Shown: one piece after another, positions 1-6,720 of the stretch
How positions within the stretch are numbered: the first letter of the stretch is position 1
Layout of the letters: each line of letters opens with the position of its first letter
From: Chloroflexota bacterium
GTDB taxonomy: Bacteria; Chloroflexota; Dehalococcoidia; SM23-28-2; HRBIN24
NCBI GenBank assembly: GCA_030550295.1
Contig: JAUQPQ010000012.1
Location: forward strand, 1 to 23,510
Direction: 5' to 3'
Length of the DNA stretch: 23,510 nucleotides
Notes under the pieces: model-generated
Told to the model about the DNA's origin: nothing
Database searches by the model: none
The model's input: the letters and a program-made list of their open reading frames with translations, nothing else
Made by a program: the position numbers and the translations under genes

Positions 1-26
1 GAGGCGAAAGGCCTTCGTCTTGGCCT

Positions 27-989
27 TCACGGTCCCTCCACCGCCCCTGGCAGGTGCTCTACTGCTACCACATCTCCCCCCCAGCTGAGGCGCACCAGGA
101 CAGCGTCAATGCGCGGCTCGCCGCAGACCCCTTTTTCCTGCAGGTAGGCCTCTGCTACCTCCCGTAGACGGCGCCTCTTGGCTAGGGTAAAGGCCTCTTC
201 CGGCCCCCCATAGGCATTTGTCATCCTGGCCTTCACTTCCACAAAGGCGAGCCATCTCCCATCCCAAGCTACAAGGTCGATCTCTCCATGGCGAGTGCGG
301 TAGTTGCGCTCCAAGATGCGCCATCCCTGCTGGGCCAGGTAAAGGGCTGCTGCGTCCTCGGCTATCTGGCCTAGCTCCCTTGCCCGCCTCGAAAGAAAGG
401 AACGGCGGTGCCAGGGTGAAGGCCCTAAGCTTCGCACTGCCTCCCAGTGGGCAAGAGTCCCATACCCCTTGTTGCGATCGAACCCATAGCCTGGGGCCAG
501 GCGATGGAGCTCCTCCATCATGCGATCCCTTTCTACTTTGGCCACTATGGAGGCACAAGCTACGCTGCAACAGCGGGCGTCCCCATCTATGATGGCCATC
601 TGGCGAATCTCTACCTCTGGTAGAGGCCAGGGCCCATCTATCAAGAGGATGTCTGGCTGGGGAGAAAGGTTTTTAGCAGCCTGGGCCATGGCTGCCAGTG
701 TGGCTCGGAAGATGCCCCGCCGGTCTATCTCCTCAGGAGGCAGAGAGGCCACGGCCACAGCCACCGCGTCTTTCAATATATGGCTGTACAGCTCCTTGCG
801 CACCTTGGGGGTGAGCTCCTTGCTATCATCCAACTGAGAGATCCAAGGGAAGGAAGGCATAGGGGGCAATATGACCGCTGCTGCCACTATGGGGCCAGCC
901 AAAGATCCCCGCCCCGCCTCATCGATTCCCCCTATCAGGCGCACGCCCTCCAGCCATAACGATTCCTCAATGGGCCAGGAACGCTTCAT
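27..989 (-). CDS. rnhB: Ribonuclease HII fused to YraN/UPF0102 domain
   Basis: A 320-residue two-domain protein. Residues 1-205 are ribonuclease HII, which cuts RNA in RNA-DNA hybrids and removes misincorporated ribonucleotides. The GIDEAGRG motif (D23, E24), LLIDG (D118) and GDA (D137) supply the four expected acidic metal ligands. Residues 206-315 match the YraN/UPF0102 family, a PD-(D/E)XK nuclease-like fold of unclear function, with GEIDLV (E236, D238) and VEVKAR (E251, K253). The two families are usually separate neighbouring genes; here they form one continuous frame with no stop between them. The ATG at 987-989 has AGGAG almost touching it, so the exact start is slightly uncertain. It is divergent from the tautomerase gene. 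Confidence 0.9.
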   Translation of the reverse strand: MKRSWPIEESLWLEGVRLIGGIDEAGRGSLAGPIVAAAVILPPMPSFPWISQLDDSKELTPKVRKELYSHILKDAVAVAVASLPPEEIDRRGIFRATLAAMAQAAKNLSPQPDILLIDGPWPLPEVEIRQMAIIDGDARCCSVACASIVAKVERDRMMEELHRLAPGYGFDRNKGYGTLAHWEAVRSLGPSPWHRRSFLSRRARELGQIAEDAAALYLAQQGWRILERNYRTRHGEIDLVAWDGRWLAFVEVKARMTNAYGGPEEAFTLAKRRRLREVAEAYLQEKGVCGEPRIDAVLVRLSWGGDVVAVEHLPGAVEGP

Positions 990-995
990 CTCCTA

Positions 996-1020
996 GCGCC
1001 ACCATGTTAGCACATGGCGC
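996..1020. repeat. Inverted repeat between rnhB and tautomerase gene
   Basis: CCATGT (1002-1007) pairs with ACATGG (1012-1017) around the loop TAGC. GCG and CGC extend the stem outward across a three-base bulge. It lies in the short divergent region just upstream of the rnhB start and just before a perfect TTGACA box on the other strand. It could be a 5' leader hairpin of rnhB or a regulator site; nothing in the sequence decides which. Confidence 0.4.
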
Positions 1021-1022
1021 CA

Positions 1023-1051
1023 TTGACACCGCCTCCCATGGCCTCTAGGTT
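1023..1051 (+). promoter_or_regulatory. Putative sigma70 promoter for tautomerase gene
   Basis: A perfect TTGACA (1023-1028) is followed after 17 bases by TAGGTT (1046-1051), a 3/6 match to the -10 consensus. Transcription would start near 1058, upstream of the AGGAGGGG ribosome binding site at 1075-1082. The -35 box is strong and the -10 is weak. Confidence 0.45.
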
Positions 1052-1088
1052 GGGAGATGATAAATTGGCGACACAGGAGGGGATGGAG

Positions 1089-1274
1089 ATGCCCATAGTG
1101 CGCATTGAGATGTGGGCCGGCAGAACACAAGCCCAGAAGCGGGAGTTGGCCCGGGTCATCACCGAGGCGATGGTGAACATCGCCCAGACGACCCCTGAAG
1201 CTACCATCATCATCTTCGAGGACATACCTAAGGAGAACTGGGCCCAAGGGGGCGTTTTGGCCTCGGACCAGTAA
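1089..1274 (+). CDS. 4-oxalocrotonate tautomerase family protein
   Basis: A 61-residue small tautomerase. The ATG at 1089 is chosen over an upstream in-frame ATG because it follows AGGAGGGG (1075-1082) at good spacing and because it places proline directly after methionine, as the family needs: the exposed N-terminal proline is the catalytic base. Counting the mature protein from that proline, Arg11 is kept (AGRT). The position matching Arg39 of the Pseudomonas 4-OT enzyme is isoleucine, and the position of Phe50 is tryptophan. The substrate is therefore probably not 4-oxalocrotonate; many such proteins are uncharacterised tautomerases. The GGVLAS tail is typical of the family. The gene stands alone between rnhB (divergent) and ftsH (same strand, 40 bases on). 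Confidence 0.85.
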   Translation: MPIVRIEMWAGRTQAQKRELARVITEAMVNIAQTTPEATIIIFEDIPKENWAQGGVLASDQ

Positions 1275-1291
1275 GCGGCCCAAGCTCACAA

Positions 1292-1297
1292 TATGAT
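1292..1297 (+). promoter_or_regulatory. Possible -10 box for ftsH
   Basis: TATGAT lies 17 bases before the ftsH ATG at 1315. No convincing -35 box is found at 16-18 bases upstream, and no clear ribosome binding site precedes ftsH. If real, it would give a very short leader. Confidence 0.25.
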
Positions 1298-1314
1298 ATA
1301 GTGTTATTCGGGAC

Positions 1315-3282
1315 ATGGAAGGGCGCTGGTTAAGGCAAGGGCTTATTTATCTTCTCATCCTTATAGCCATTGTGGCGGTCGTCTACTCCCTCCTCCCCAA
1401 GGAGGTCTCCAAGGTGGAGGAGGTGCCCCTGGCCGTTCTGGTAGAAGATGTACGGCGGGGCCAGGTAAGGGAAGTGCAGGTAGATGGCCGCACCGTCACT
1501 TGGAAGGTCTTCAGCAGCGACCAGACCTTCAAGGCCAAACTAGAACAAGGGGATACGGTGCGAGAGGTCTTGAGGGATGCCGGCATCCCAGTGGAGGAAC
1601 AGCCCATCGTTAAGACTAAGGAGGGCCGTCCCTGGGACAGCGTGTTGAGCATCATCCTCAACTTTCTGCCGCTGCTTATCATTGTAGGCATCCTCTTCCT
1701 GTTCATGCGGCAGGCCCAAGGGACCAATACCCAGGCCCTCAACTTTGGCCGCAGCCGCGCCCGCCTTATATCGGGTAGCCGCCCCACCGTCACCTTCGCC
1801 GATGTAGCTGGCGTTGATGAGGCCAAGGAAGAGCTGCGCGAAGTGGTGGAATTCCTAAAGTACCCTGAGCGCTTCGCCAGCTTGGGGGCACGGGTGCCTA
1901 AGGGGGTCCTACTGGTGGGGCCTCCTGGGACAGGGAAGACCCTCCTCGCCAAAGCGGTAGCCGGTGAGGCTGGCGTCCCCTTCTTCTCCATAAGCGGCTC
2001 CGAGTTCGTAGAGATGTTCGTTGGGGTGGGGGCAGCTAGGGTGAGAGACCTTTTCGACCAGGCAAAGCGCAACGCCCCTTGTATCGTCTTCATCGATGAG
2101 ATTGACGCCGTGGGGCGCCACCGGGGCGCGGGCCTGGGAGGAAGCCATGATGAGAGAGAACAGACCCTCAACCAGATCCTGGTGGAGATGGACGGCTTCG
2201 ACTCAAGCACTAATATCATCGTCATCGCTGCCACCAACCGCCCCGACATCCTAGACCCTGCCCTCTTGCGCCCCGGCCGATTCGACCGCCAGGTAGTGCT
2301 AGATCGGCCTGATGTAAAGGGGAGAAGGGCCATCCTGGAAGTCCATTGCCGGGGCAAGCCCTTAGACTCCGACGTAGACCTAGATGTTTTGGCCCGTCAG
2401 ACCCCCGGCTTCTCTGGGGCCGATCTGGCCAACCTGGTGAACGAAGCTGCCATTCTGGCGGCCCGGCGTAGCAAGAAGCGCATCAGCATGAGCGAGTTCA
2501 ACGAGGCCATCGACCGGGTGGTGGCAGGGCCAGAGCGCAAGAGCCGTGTCCTCAGCCCCAAGGAGAAGGAGATTATAGCCTACCACGAGGCCGGCCACGC
2601 CTTGGTGGCCCATCTCCTCCCTAACGCTGACCCGCCCTACAAGATAAGCATTGTGTCCAGGGGTATGGCAGGAGGCTTCACCCGCTTCTTGCCTGAAGAG
2701 GAGCGCCACCTCTACACCAAGAACCAGTTTAAGGACATGCTGGCCGCTATGCTGGGGGGCCTGGTAGCAGAGGAGATGCTCCTAGGCGAGTTTACCACCG
2801 GCCCCCAGGACGACCTGGAGAGGGCCACTAAGCTGGCCCGACAGATGGTCACCCGCTACGGCATGAGCGAAAAGCTGGGCTTGGGGACTTTTGGCCGCAA
2901 GGAGGAGCTCATCTTCCTGGGGAAGGAGCTGGCAGAGCAGCGGAACTACTCAGAGAAGATCGCTGAGCTAATCGACGAAGAGGTGCGCCAGATCCTTGCC
3001 GAAGCTTACTCCCGGGCCAAGGAGGTGCTTACCCAGAACTGGGCCCAGTTTGAGAATCTGGTCAAAGTGCTACTGGAGAAGGAGACCCTAGAGGGGGAGG
3101 AGCTTAAGGCGGTATTAGGAGGCAAAGCGTTGACGGGGGCCCCGCCTGTGGCTAATCCTGTTAGCCCAACCTCCAGCGCTCCGGCTCCCACTAGCCCCAC
3201 CATGTCCCCCCAGCCAAGGCCGGGCCTGGCTCTGGGCGGAAGCGCCACTGCCAGCTCCTCCTTGTCTGGCCCAGAGCTTTAG
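1315..3282 (+). CDS. ftsH: ATP-dependent zinc metalloprotease FtsH
   Basis: A 655-residue membrane-anchored AAA+ protease that degrades misassembled membrane proteins and selected regulators. Order: transmembrane helix 1 (about residues 9-27), extracytoplasmic domain, transmembrane helix 2 (about 111-131), then the AAA+ module. Walker A is GPPGTGKT (202-209), Walker B is IVFIDE (257-262), and the second region of homology contains ATNRPDILDPALLRPGRFDR. The protease domain has the zinc motif HEAGH (424-428), and an aspartate near 499-500 in TTGPQDD is the likely third zinc ligand. All catalytic residues are present. Length is typical. The last 45 or so residues are rich in Pro, Ser, Thr and Ala and look like a disordered tail. 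No clear ribosome binding site is seen, so the start rests on homology. Confidence 0.97.
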   Translation: MEGRWLRQGLIYLLILIAIVAVVYSLLPKEVSKVEEVPLAVLVEDVRRGQVREVQVDGRTVTWKVFSSDQTFKAKLEQGDTVREVLRDAGIPVEEQPIVKTKEGRPWDSVLSIILNFLPLLIIVGILFLFMRQAQGTNTQALNFGRSRARLISGSRPTVTFADVAGVDEAKEELREVVEFLKYPERFASLGARVPKGVLLVGPPGTGKTLLAKAVAGEAGVPFFSISGSEFVEMFVGVGAARVRDLFDQAKRNAPCIVFIDEIDAVGRHRGAGLGGSHDEREQTLNQILVEMDGFDSSTNIIVIAATNRPDILDPALLRPGRFDRQVVLDRPDVKGRRAILEVHCRGKPLDSDVDLDVLARQTPGFSGADLANLVNEAAILAARRSKKRISMSEFNEAIDRVVAGPERKSRVLSPKEKEIIAYHEAGHALVAHLLPNADPPYKISIVSRGMAGGFTRFLPEEERHLYTKNQFKDMLAAMLGGLVAEEMLLGEFTTGPQDDLERATKLARQMVTRYGMSEKLGLGTFGRKEELIFLGKELAEQRNYSEKIAELIDEEVRQILAEAYSRAKEVLTQNWAQFENLVKVLLEKETLEGEELKAVLGGKALTGAPPVANPVSPTSSAPAPTSPTMSPQPRPGLALGGSATASSSLSGPEL

Positions 3283-3286
3283 CCCC

Positions 3287-3316
3287 TTTACCCACGCACG
3301 GTACAGGGGGTAAAAT
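3287..3316 (+). promoter_or_regulatory. Putative promoter of the rplU-rpmA-rpmE operon
   Basis: TTTACC (3287-3292, 4/6 match to the -35 consensus) is followed after 18 bases by TAAAAT (3311-3316, 5/6 match to the -10 consensus). Transcription would start near 3323, giving a leader of about 25 bases before the strong GGGGAGG at 3341-3347. The promoter begins right after the ftsH stop codon. Confidence 0.5.
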
Positions 3317-3325
3317 CAACCGTGC
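3296..3325. repeat. Inverted repeat overlapping the rplU promoter
   Basis: GCACGGT (3296-3302) and ACCGTGC (3319-3325) form a perfect 7-base inverted repeat separated by 16 bases. The arms bracket the candidate -10 box TAAAAT: one lies in the spacer, the other at the expected transcription start. The placement suits an operator for a dimeric regulator, but the function is unknown. Confidence 0.4.
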
Positions 3326-3347
3326 CTAAACCGTAGAACAGGGGAGG

Positions 3348-3773
3348 TTGGCCATTTACGCCGTTATACGCACAGGAGGAAAGCAATACCGGGTGGAGCC
3401 CCACCAAATCATAGATGTGGAGCTTATCCCGGCAGGAGTGGGCTCTGTCGTAGAGCTGACCGATGTCCTCCTGGTGGCCAACGATAATGGCGACGTAAAG
3501 GTGGGAATGCCCTTGGTGGAAGGGGCAAGAGTCATCGCCAGGGTGGTGGAGCACGGGAAAGCCGATAAGGTGGTCGTTTTCAAGTACAAGGCCAAGACGC
3601 GCTATCGGCGCAAGAGGGGGCACCGGCAGCTTTACACTCGCCTGGCCATTGAGGAGATCCTCACTGGCGAGGAGATTACTTCCCAAGAGGAAGGGCAGGA
3701 GCGTACCCAGCGCCGAAGGAGGAAGAGAGAAAAGGCCCAGCAGGAAGGGCAGGTGATAGAAGATGGCCCATAA
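3348..3773 (+). CDS. rplU: 50S ribosomal protein L21
   Basis: L21 binds 23S rRNA in the large subunit. The N-terminal YAVIRTGGKQYRV is the family signature. At 141 residues it is longer than the roughly 100-residue standard because of a highly charged C-terminal extension (E, R, K and Q rich, from about residue 110). The annotated start is TTG at 3348, but GGGGAGG ends at 3347 and touches it. An ATT codon at 3354 would give six-base spacing and match the usual start, where Met precedes YA; initiation at AUU is therefore possible. The gene overlaps rpmA by 11 bases, the usual L21-L27 pairing. Confidence 0.95.
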   Translation: MAIYAVIRTGGKQYRVEPHQIIDVELIPAGVGSVVELTDVLLVANDNGDVKVGMPLVEGARVIARVVEHGKADKVVVFKYKAKTRYRRKRGHRQLYTRLAIEEILTGEEITSQEEGQERTQRRRRKREKAQQEGQVIEDGP

Positions 3774-4041
3774 AAAGAGCACCGGCTCGGCTAAGAACGG
3801 ACGTGACAGCAACGCCAAGCGCTTAGGCGTCAAGCGCTTCGATGGGGAGTACGTCTGGCCCGGCTGCATCATCGTGCGGCAGAGGGGGACAAGGATCTAT
3901 CCTGGCCGTAATGTGGGCCTGGGCCGGGACTTCACCATCTATGCCCTGGTGGAGGGACAGGTGAAATTTGAGCCCTTCAACAAGTACGGCCGCAAAAAGG
4001 TGAGCGTAATACCCCTGGAAGAGGTGGGCACCCCGTCATGA
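3763..4041 (+). CDS. rpmA: 50S ribosomal protein L27
   Basis: L27 sits near the peptidyl transferase centre, its flexible N terminus reaching toward the tRNA ends. The protein begins MAHKKSTGSAKNGRDS and contains KRLGVKRF, IIVRQRGT and GLGRDFTIYALVEG, all family hallmarks. There is no Firmicutes-type cleavable N-terminal extension: the mature MAHKK start is encoded directly. Its 92 residues are close to the usual length. The ATG lies inside the end of rplU (11-base overlap), and its stop codon overlaps the rpmE start, so the three genes should be translationally coupled. Confidence 0.97.
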   Translation: MAHKKSTGSAKNGRDSNAKRLGVKRFDGEYVWPGCIIVRQRGTRIYPGRNVGLGRDFTIYALVEGQVKFEPFNKYGRKKVSVIPLEEVGTPS

Positions 4042-4265
4042 AGTCAGGTATCCATCCTCAGTACGTAGAGGCTACTGTCGTCTGTGCCTGTGGCAACACC
4101 TGGAAGACTAGGTCCACCAAGCCCCTTCTGCGTATAGAAGTGTGCTCCCGCTGCCATCCTTTCTTCACGGGGGAAGAACGTATCGTGGACACCATGGGAC
4201 GGGTGGAGCGCTTCCGCCGCCGCTACGGCCTCGCAGAAGAAGGGGCCAAACAGGCAACGGCCTAA
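4038..4265 (+). CDS. rpmE: 50S ribosomal protein L31 (zinc-binding type)
   Basis: A 75-residue L31, which bridges the ribosomal subunits. MKSGIHPQYVEA is the typical start. C16 and C18 (CAC) with C37 and C40 (CSRC) form the zinc site, so this is the zinc-containing C+ form rather than the cysteine-free paralogue induced under zinc starvation. The ATG overlaps the rpmA stop by four bases (ATGA). L31 directly after L21-L27 is less common than the usual L21-L27-Obg order. Only 19 bases separate it from the convergent hisI gene, and no terminator hairpin is visible there. Confidence 0.96.
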   Translation: MKSGIHPQYVEATVVCACGNTWKTRSTKPLLRIEVCSRCHPFFTGEERIVDTMGRVERFRRRYGLAEEGAKQATA

Positions 4266-4284
4266 AAGGGCTCTCCCTACCTTA

Positions 4285-4617
4285 TCACTTTAGCCTTGTA
4301 AAGAAGCAAGACCGTTCGCCAGTGTGACAGGCAGGGCCTGCCGGTTCCACCTTTAGCAGGAGGACGTCCTGGTCGCAATCGGCCCACACTTCTAGCACCC
4401 GGAGCACGTTGCCAGAGGTGGCCCCCTTGCGCCATAGCTCCTGACGACTGCGACTCCAGAACCACGCCTCACCGCTATCCAGCGTTCGGCGCAGCGCCTC
4501 GGCGTTCATCCAGGCCACCATGAGAACTTGTCCAGTGCGGGCGTCCTGGGCGATGGCTGGGATGAGGCCCCGCTCATCAAACCGTAACTCTGGCAGCCCT
4601 TCCACCTTCTCTGTCAT
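4285..4617 (-). CDS. hisI: Phosphoribosyl-AMP cyclohydrolase
   Basis: HisI opens the adenine ring of phosphoribosyl-AMP in the third step of histidine synthesis. The 110-residue protein has the signature DCDQDVLLLKVEPAGPACHT at residues 80-99. D80, D82 and D84 are the expected magnesium ligands, and C97 and C104 supply cysteines of the zinc site. There is no HisE (pyrophosphohydrolase) domain at the C terminus, so that activity must be encoded elsewhere. The ATG overlaps the hisF stop by four bases, and it is the last gene of the minus-strand his cluster. Confidence 0.96.
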   Translation of the reverse strand: MTEKVEGLPELRFDERGLIPAIAQDARTGQVLMVAWMNAEALRRTLDSGEAWFWSRSRQELWRKGATSGNVLRVLEVWADCDQDVLLLKVEPAGPACHTGERSCFFTRLK

Positions 4618-5381
4618 AGTCTGACGGGGACACCCCTCTCCCTTAGGTACTCCTTAACCTGGCGCACGGTAAAATGCCCGTAGTGGAAGATGGAGGCGGC
4701 CAACACCGCGTCGGCCTTCCCCTCGGCGATAGCCTCGTACATGTGCTGGGGATAGCCAGCACCGCCCGATGCTATGACTGGAATGGTCACTGCCTCAGCT
4801 ATGGCCCTTGTGAGGGCGATATCGTAGCCTTGGCGAGTGCCATCGGCATCCATGCCTGTCACCAGAAGTTCACCGGCCCCCAGCTCGGCCGCCTGGCGGG
4901 CCCACTCTACAGCATCGAGCCCGGTCGCCTTGCCCCCTCCCTCGCCACCGTATATGTACACCTCCCATCGGCCAGGGGCCACCCTCTTGGCATCGATGGC
5001 TACTACGATGCACTGGGAGCCGAACTTCTCAGCCCCACGGGCAATAAGACCAGGGTCGCCCACAGCGGCGGTGTTGATGGCTACCTTGTCAGCACCTGAC
5101 TCCAGCATAATGCGCATATCTTCGACGCTCCTAATGCCTCCCCCTACAGTGAAAGGGATGAAGATCTGGTCAGCGATGCGCTCCACCATTTTCACCGCCG
5201 TCCTTCTCCCCTCAGGGGAGGCCTTAATGTCCAGGAAAACGAGCTCATCGGCCCCTTCGGCCTCGTAAAGGCGGGCTAGCTCTACTGGGTCACCGGCGTC
5301 GCGCAGGTCAAGGAACCGGACCCCTTTTACTACCCGCCCCTGGGCCACGTCAAAGCAGGGGATGATGCGTTTGGCCAGCAT
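4614..5381 (-). CDS. hisF: Imidazole glycerol phosphate synthase, cyclase subunit
   Basis: HisF closes the imidazole ring with ammonia supplied by HisH, giving imidazole glycerol phosphate and AICAR. The 255-residue TIM barrel begins MLAKRIIPCFDV. Catalytic D11 and D130 (VVAIDAKR) are present, as are the phosphate-binding loops TVGGGI and ASGGAGYP. DITAS of many homologues reads DIKAS here. The start codon directly abuts the stop of the upstream acyl-CoA dehydrogenase, with no spacer, so the two are almost certainly cotranscribed. Its partner hisH lies upstream in the same cluster. Confidence 0.97.
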   Translation of the reverse strand: MLAKRIIPCFDVAQGRVVKGVRFLDLRDAGDPVELARLYEAEGADELVFLDIKASPEGRRTAVKMVERIADQIFIPFTVGGGIRSVEDMRIMLESGADKVAINTAAVGDPGLIARGAEKFGSQCIVVAIDAKRVAPGRWEVYIYGGEGGGKATGLDAVEWARQAAELGAGELLVTGMDADGTRQGYDIALTRAIAEAVTIPVIASGGAGYPQHMYEAIAEGKADAVLAASIFHYGHFTVRQVKEYLRERGVPVRL

Positions 5382-6662
5382 CTAAAAGGCTGTGTCCCCC
5401 CTAAGCATCTGGCGGGCGATGGTTCGCCGCTGGATCTCTGAAGTGCCATCGGGAATGCGCAGGGTACGGGCGATGCGCCACCCCTCGTTAAGGGGGACAT
5501 CGTCCGTCAGGCCTATTCCCCCGTGTACTTGGATGGCGGCGTCAAAGACCCGTTGGCACGCCTCCACGCAATAGGCCTTAGCGATGGAGATCTCCTTGAC
5601 GGGGAGACGGCCTTGTCCCTTGGTTGCCAACTCCACTAGGGCAGCTGTTTGGAGGCAGGCGTATTTGCTGGTGAAGATGTCGATGGCCATATCGGCGAGC
5701 ATGAATTGGACAGCCTGATGCTCAGCAATGGGGACGCCGAAGGTCTTCCTCTCTTGGGCGTAGGAGAGGGCCCGGTCCAGGGCATACTCGGCCAGACCCA
5801 CACAGGAGGCAGCGATGGAGATGCGGCCCTCCGATATGCCTAGCATAGCTATCTGGAAACCCTGGTTCACCTCCCCCATAACGCGGCTGTGGGGTACCCG
5901 TACCTGGTCTAAGGAGATGATGCCGCAATCGCTGCCCAAGTGGCCCATGATCCTCAGGACCGCCTGCCTCTGGAAGCCAGGCGACGAAGTATCGACAAAG
6001 AAGGCGGTGATCCCTCCCTGGTGCTTGGCCGCCATCTCCTCATCCGTGACAGCGAAGACGACGGCGTAGTCAGCGTAGGGGGCGTTGGTGATCCACTGTT
6101 TAGTGCCGGTAATCACCCATTCGTCGCCATCGCGGTAGGCCCTGGTCCTTATGCCCCACACGTCGGAGCCAGCATCGGGCTCGCTTAGGGCGAAGCAGAT
6201 GGTCTTCTCTCCTGCCAACAGCTGGGGGAGGAACTCCCTGCGTACCTCCTCAGGGGCATAGTTGAACATATACGATGGTCCGTCGACGAAACTGGAGACG
6301 ATGGGCACGGTGAGAAAGCCCTTGGCCCAACCGGCGTAGAGTCTACCAGGCCCTATATTTCTGTAATACCCCTCCTGGATAAGCACCATAGCCCGTGGCG
6401 GCACCCCTCCTCCCCCTACCGCCTCAGGGGCATACATGGCGTAGTAGCCAGCCTGGGCCGAGCGCTTACGGATGTGTTGCCGGGCCTCTTGGGCCCGTGT
6501 TACCAAGTAACCCCTCTCATCGAACAGTTTTCTCTCGTCAGAGAGGATCTCTTTGTCCCTCTCCTCTAGGGGCACCACCTCCTGCTCGACGAACTGAAGT
6601 AGCCCCTCGTGGATCCCTTTCACCAGGTCCCTGATGTCCTCGGGCACTGTTAACTCGCGCAT
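5382..6662 (-). CDS. Acyl-CoA dehydrogenase family protein
   Basis: A 426-residue flavoenzyme expected to oxidise an acyl-CoA at the alpha-beta bond and pass electrons to ETF. Recognisable parts are ALSEPDAGSD and TGTKQWITNA (FAD-binding beta domain) and the C-terminal DGTSEIQRRTIARQMLRG. The residue before GTSEIQR, usually glutamate (catalytic base in the medium-chain enzyme), is aspartate, as in some subfamilies such as ACAD10/11; the substrate cannot be assigned. AAGGAGG precedes the ATG by about ten bases. The gene sits between hisA and hisF, with its own candidate promoter in the 54-base gap after hisA, and its stop abuts the hisF start. It has no evident role in histidine synthesis. Confidence 0.9.
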   Translation of the reverse strand: MRELTVPEDIRDLVKGIHEGLLQFVEQEVVPLEERDKEILSDERKLFDERGYLVTRAQEARQHIRKRSAQAGYYAMYAPEAVGGGGVPPRAMVLIQEGYYRNIGPGRLYAGWAKGFLTVPIVSSFVDGPSYMFNYAPEEVRREFLPQLLAGEKTICFALSEPDAGSDVWGIRTRAYRDGDEWVITGTKQWITNAPYADYAVVFAVTDEEMAAKHQGGITAFFVDTSSPGFQRQAVLRIMGHLGSDCGIISLDQVRVPHSRVMGEVNQGFQIAMLGISEGRISIAASCVGLAEYALDRALSYAQERKTFGVPIAEHQAVQFMLADMAIDIFTSKYACLQTAALVELATKGQGRLPVKEISIAKAYCVEACQRVFDAAIQVHGGIGLTDDVPLNEGWRIARTLRIPDGTSEIQRRTIARQMLRGDTAF

Positions 6663-6691
6663 CTTTGCTCCGCCTCCTTAATCTTTAGGTT

Positions 6692-6720
6692 AGTATACCT
6701 TAAGGTGGGCTGTGGGTCAG
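6692..6720 (-). promoter_or_regulatory. Internal promoter for acyl-CoA dehydrogenase-hisF-hisI
   Basis: On the minus strand, CTGACC (6715-6720, 4/6 match to the -35 consensus) and TATACT (6692-6697, 5/6 match to the -10 consensus) are 17 bases apart. The -35 box overlaps the hisA stop codon. A transcript would start near 6685, just before the TAAGGAGG at 6673-6680, which is upstream of the dehydrogenase ATG. This would allow the distal half of the cluster to be expressed separately from hisH-hisA. Confidence 0.45.

Noticed and set aside
1383..2357. 324-residue open frame on the minus strand within ftsH
   Set aside because: It lies wholly inside ftsH, has arginine/serine-rich low-complexity translation and no recognisable domain: a shadow frame of high-GC coding sequence.
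4266..4284. Possible bidirectional terminator between rpmE and hisI
   Set aside because: The 19-base gap has only a three-base GGG/CCC match and no T-run, which is too weak to call.
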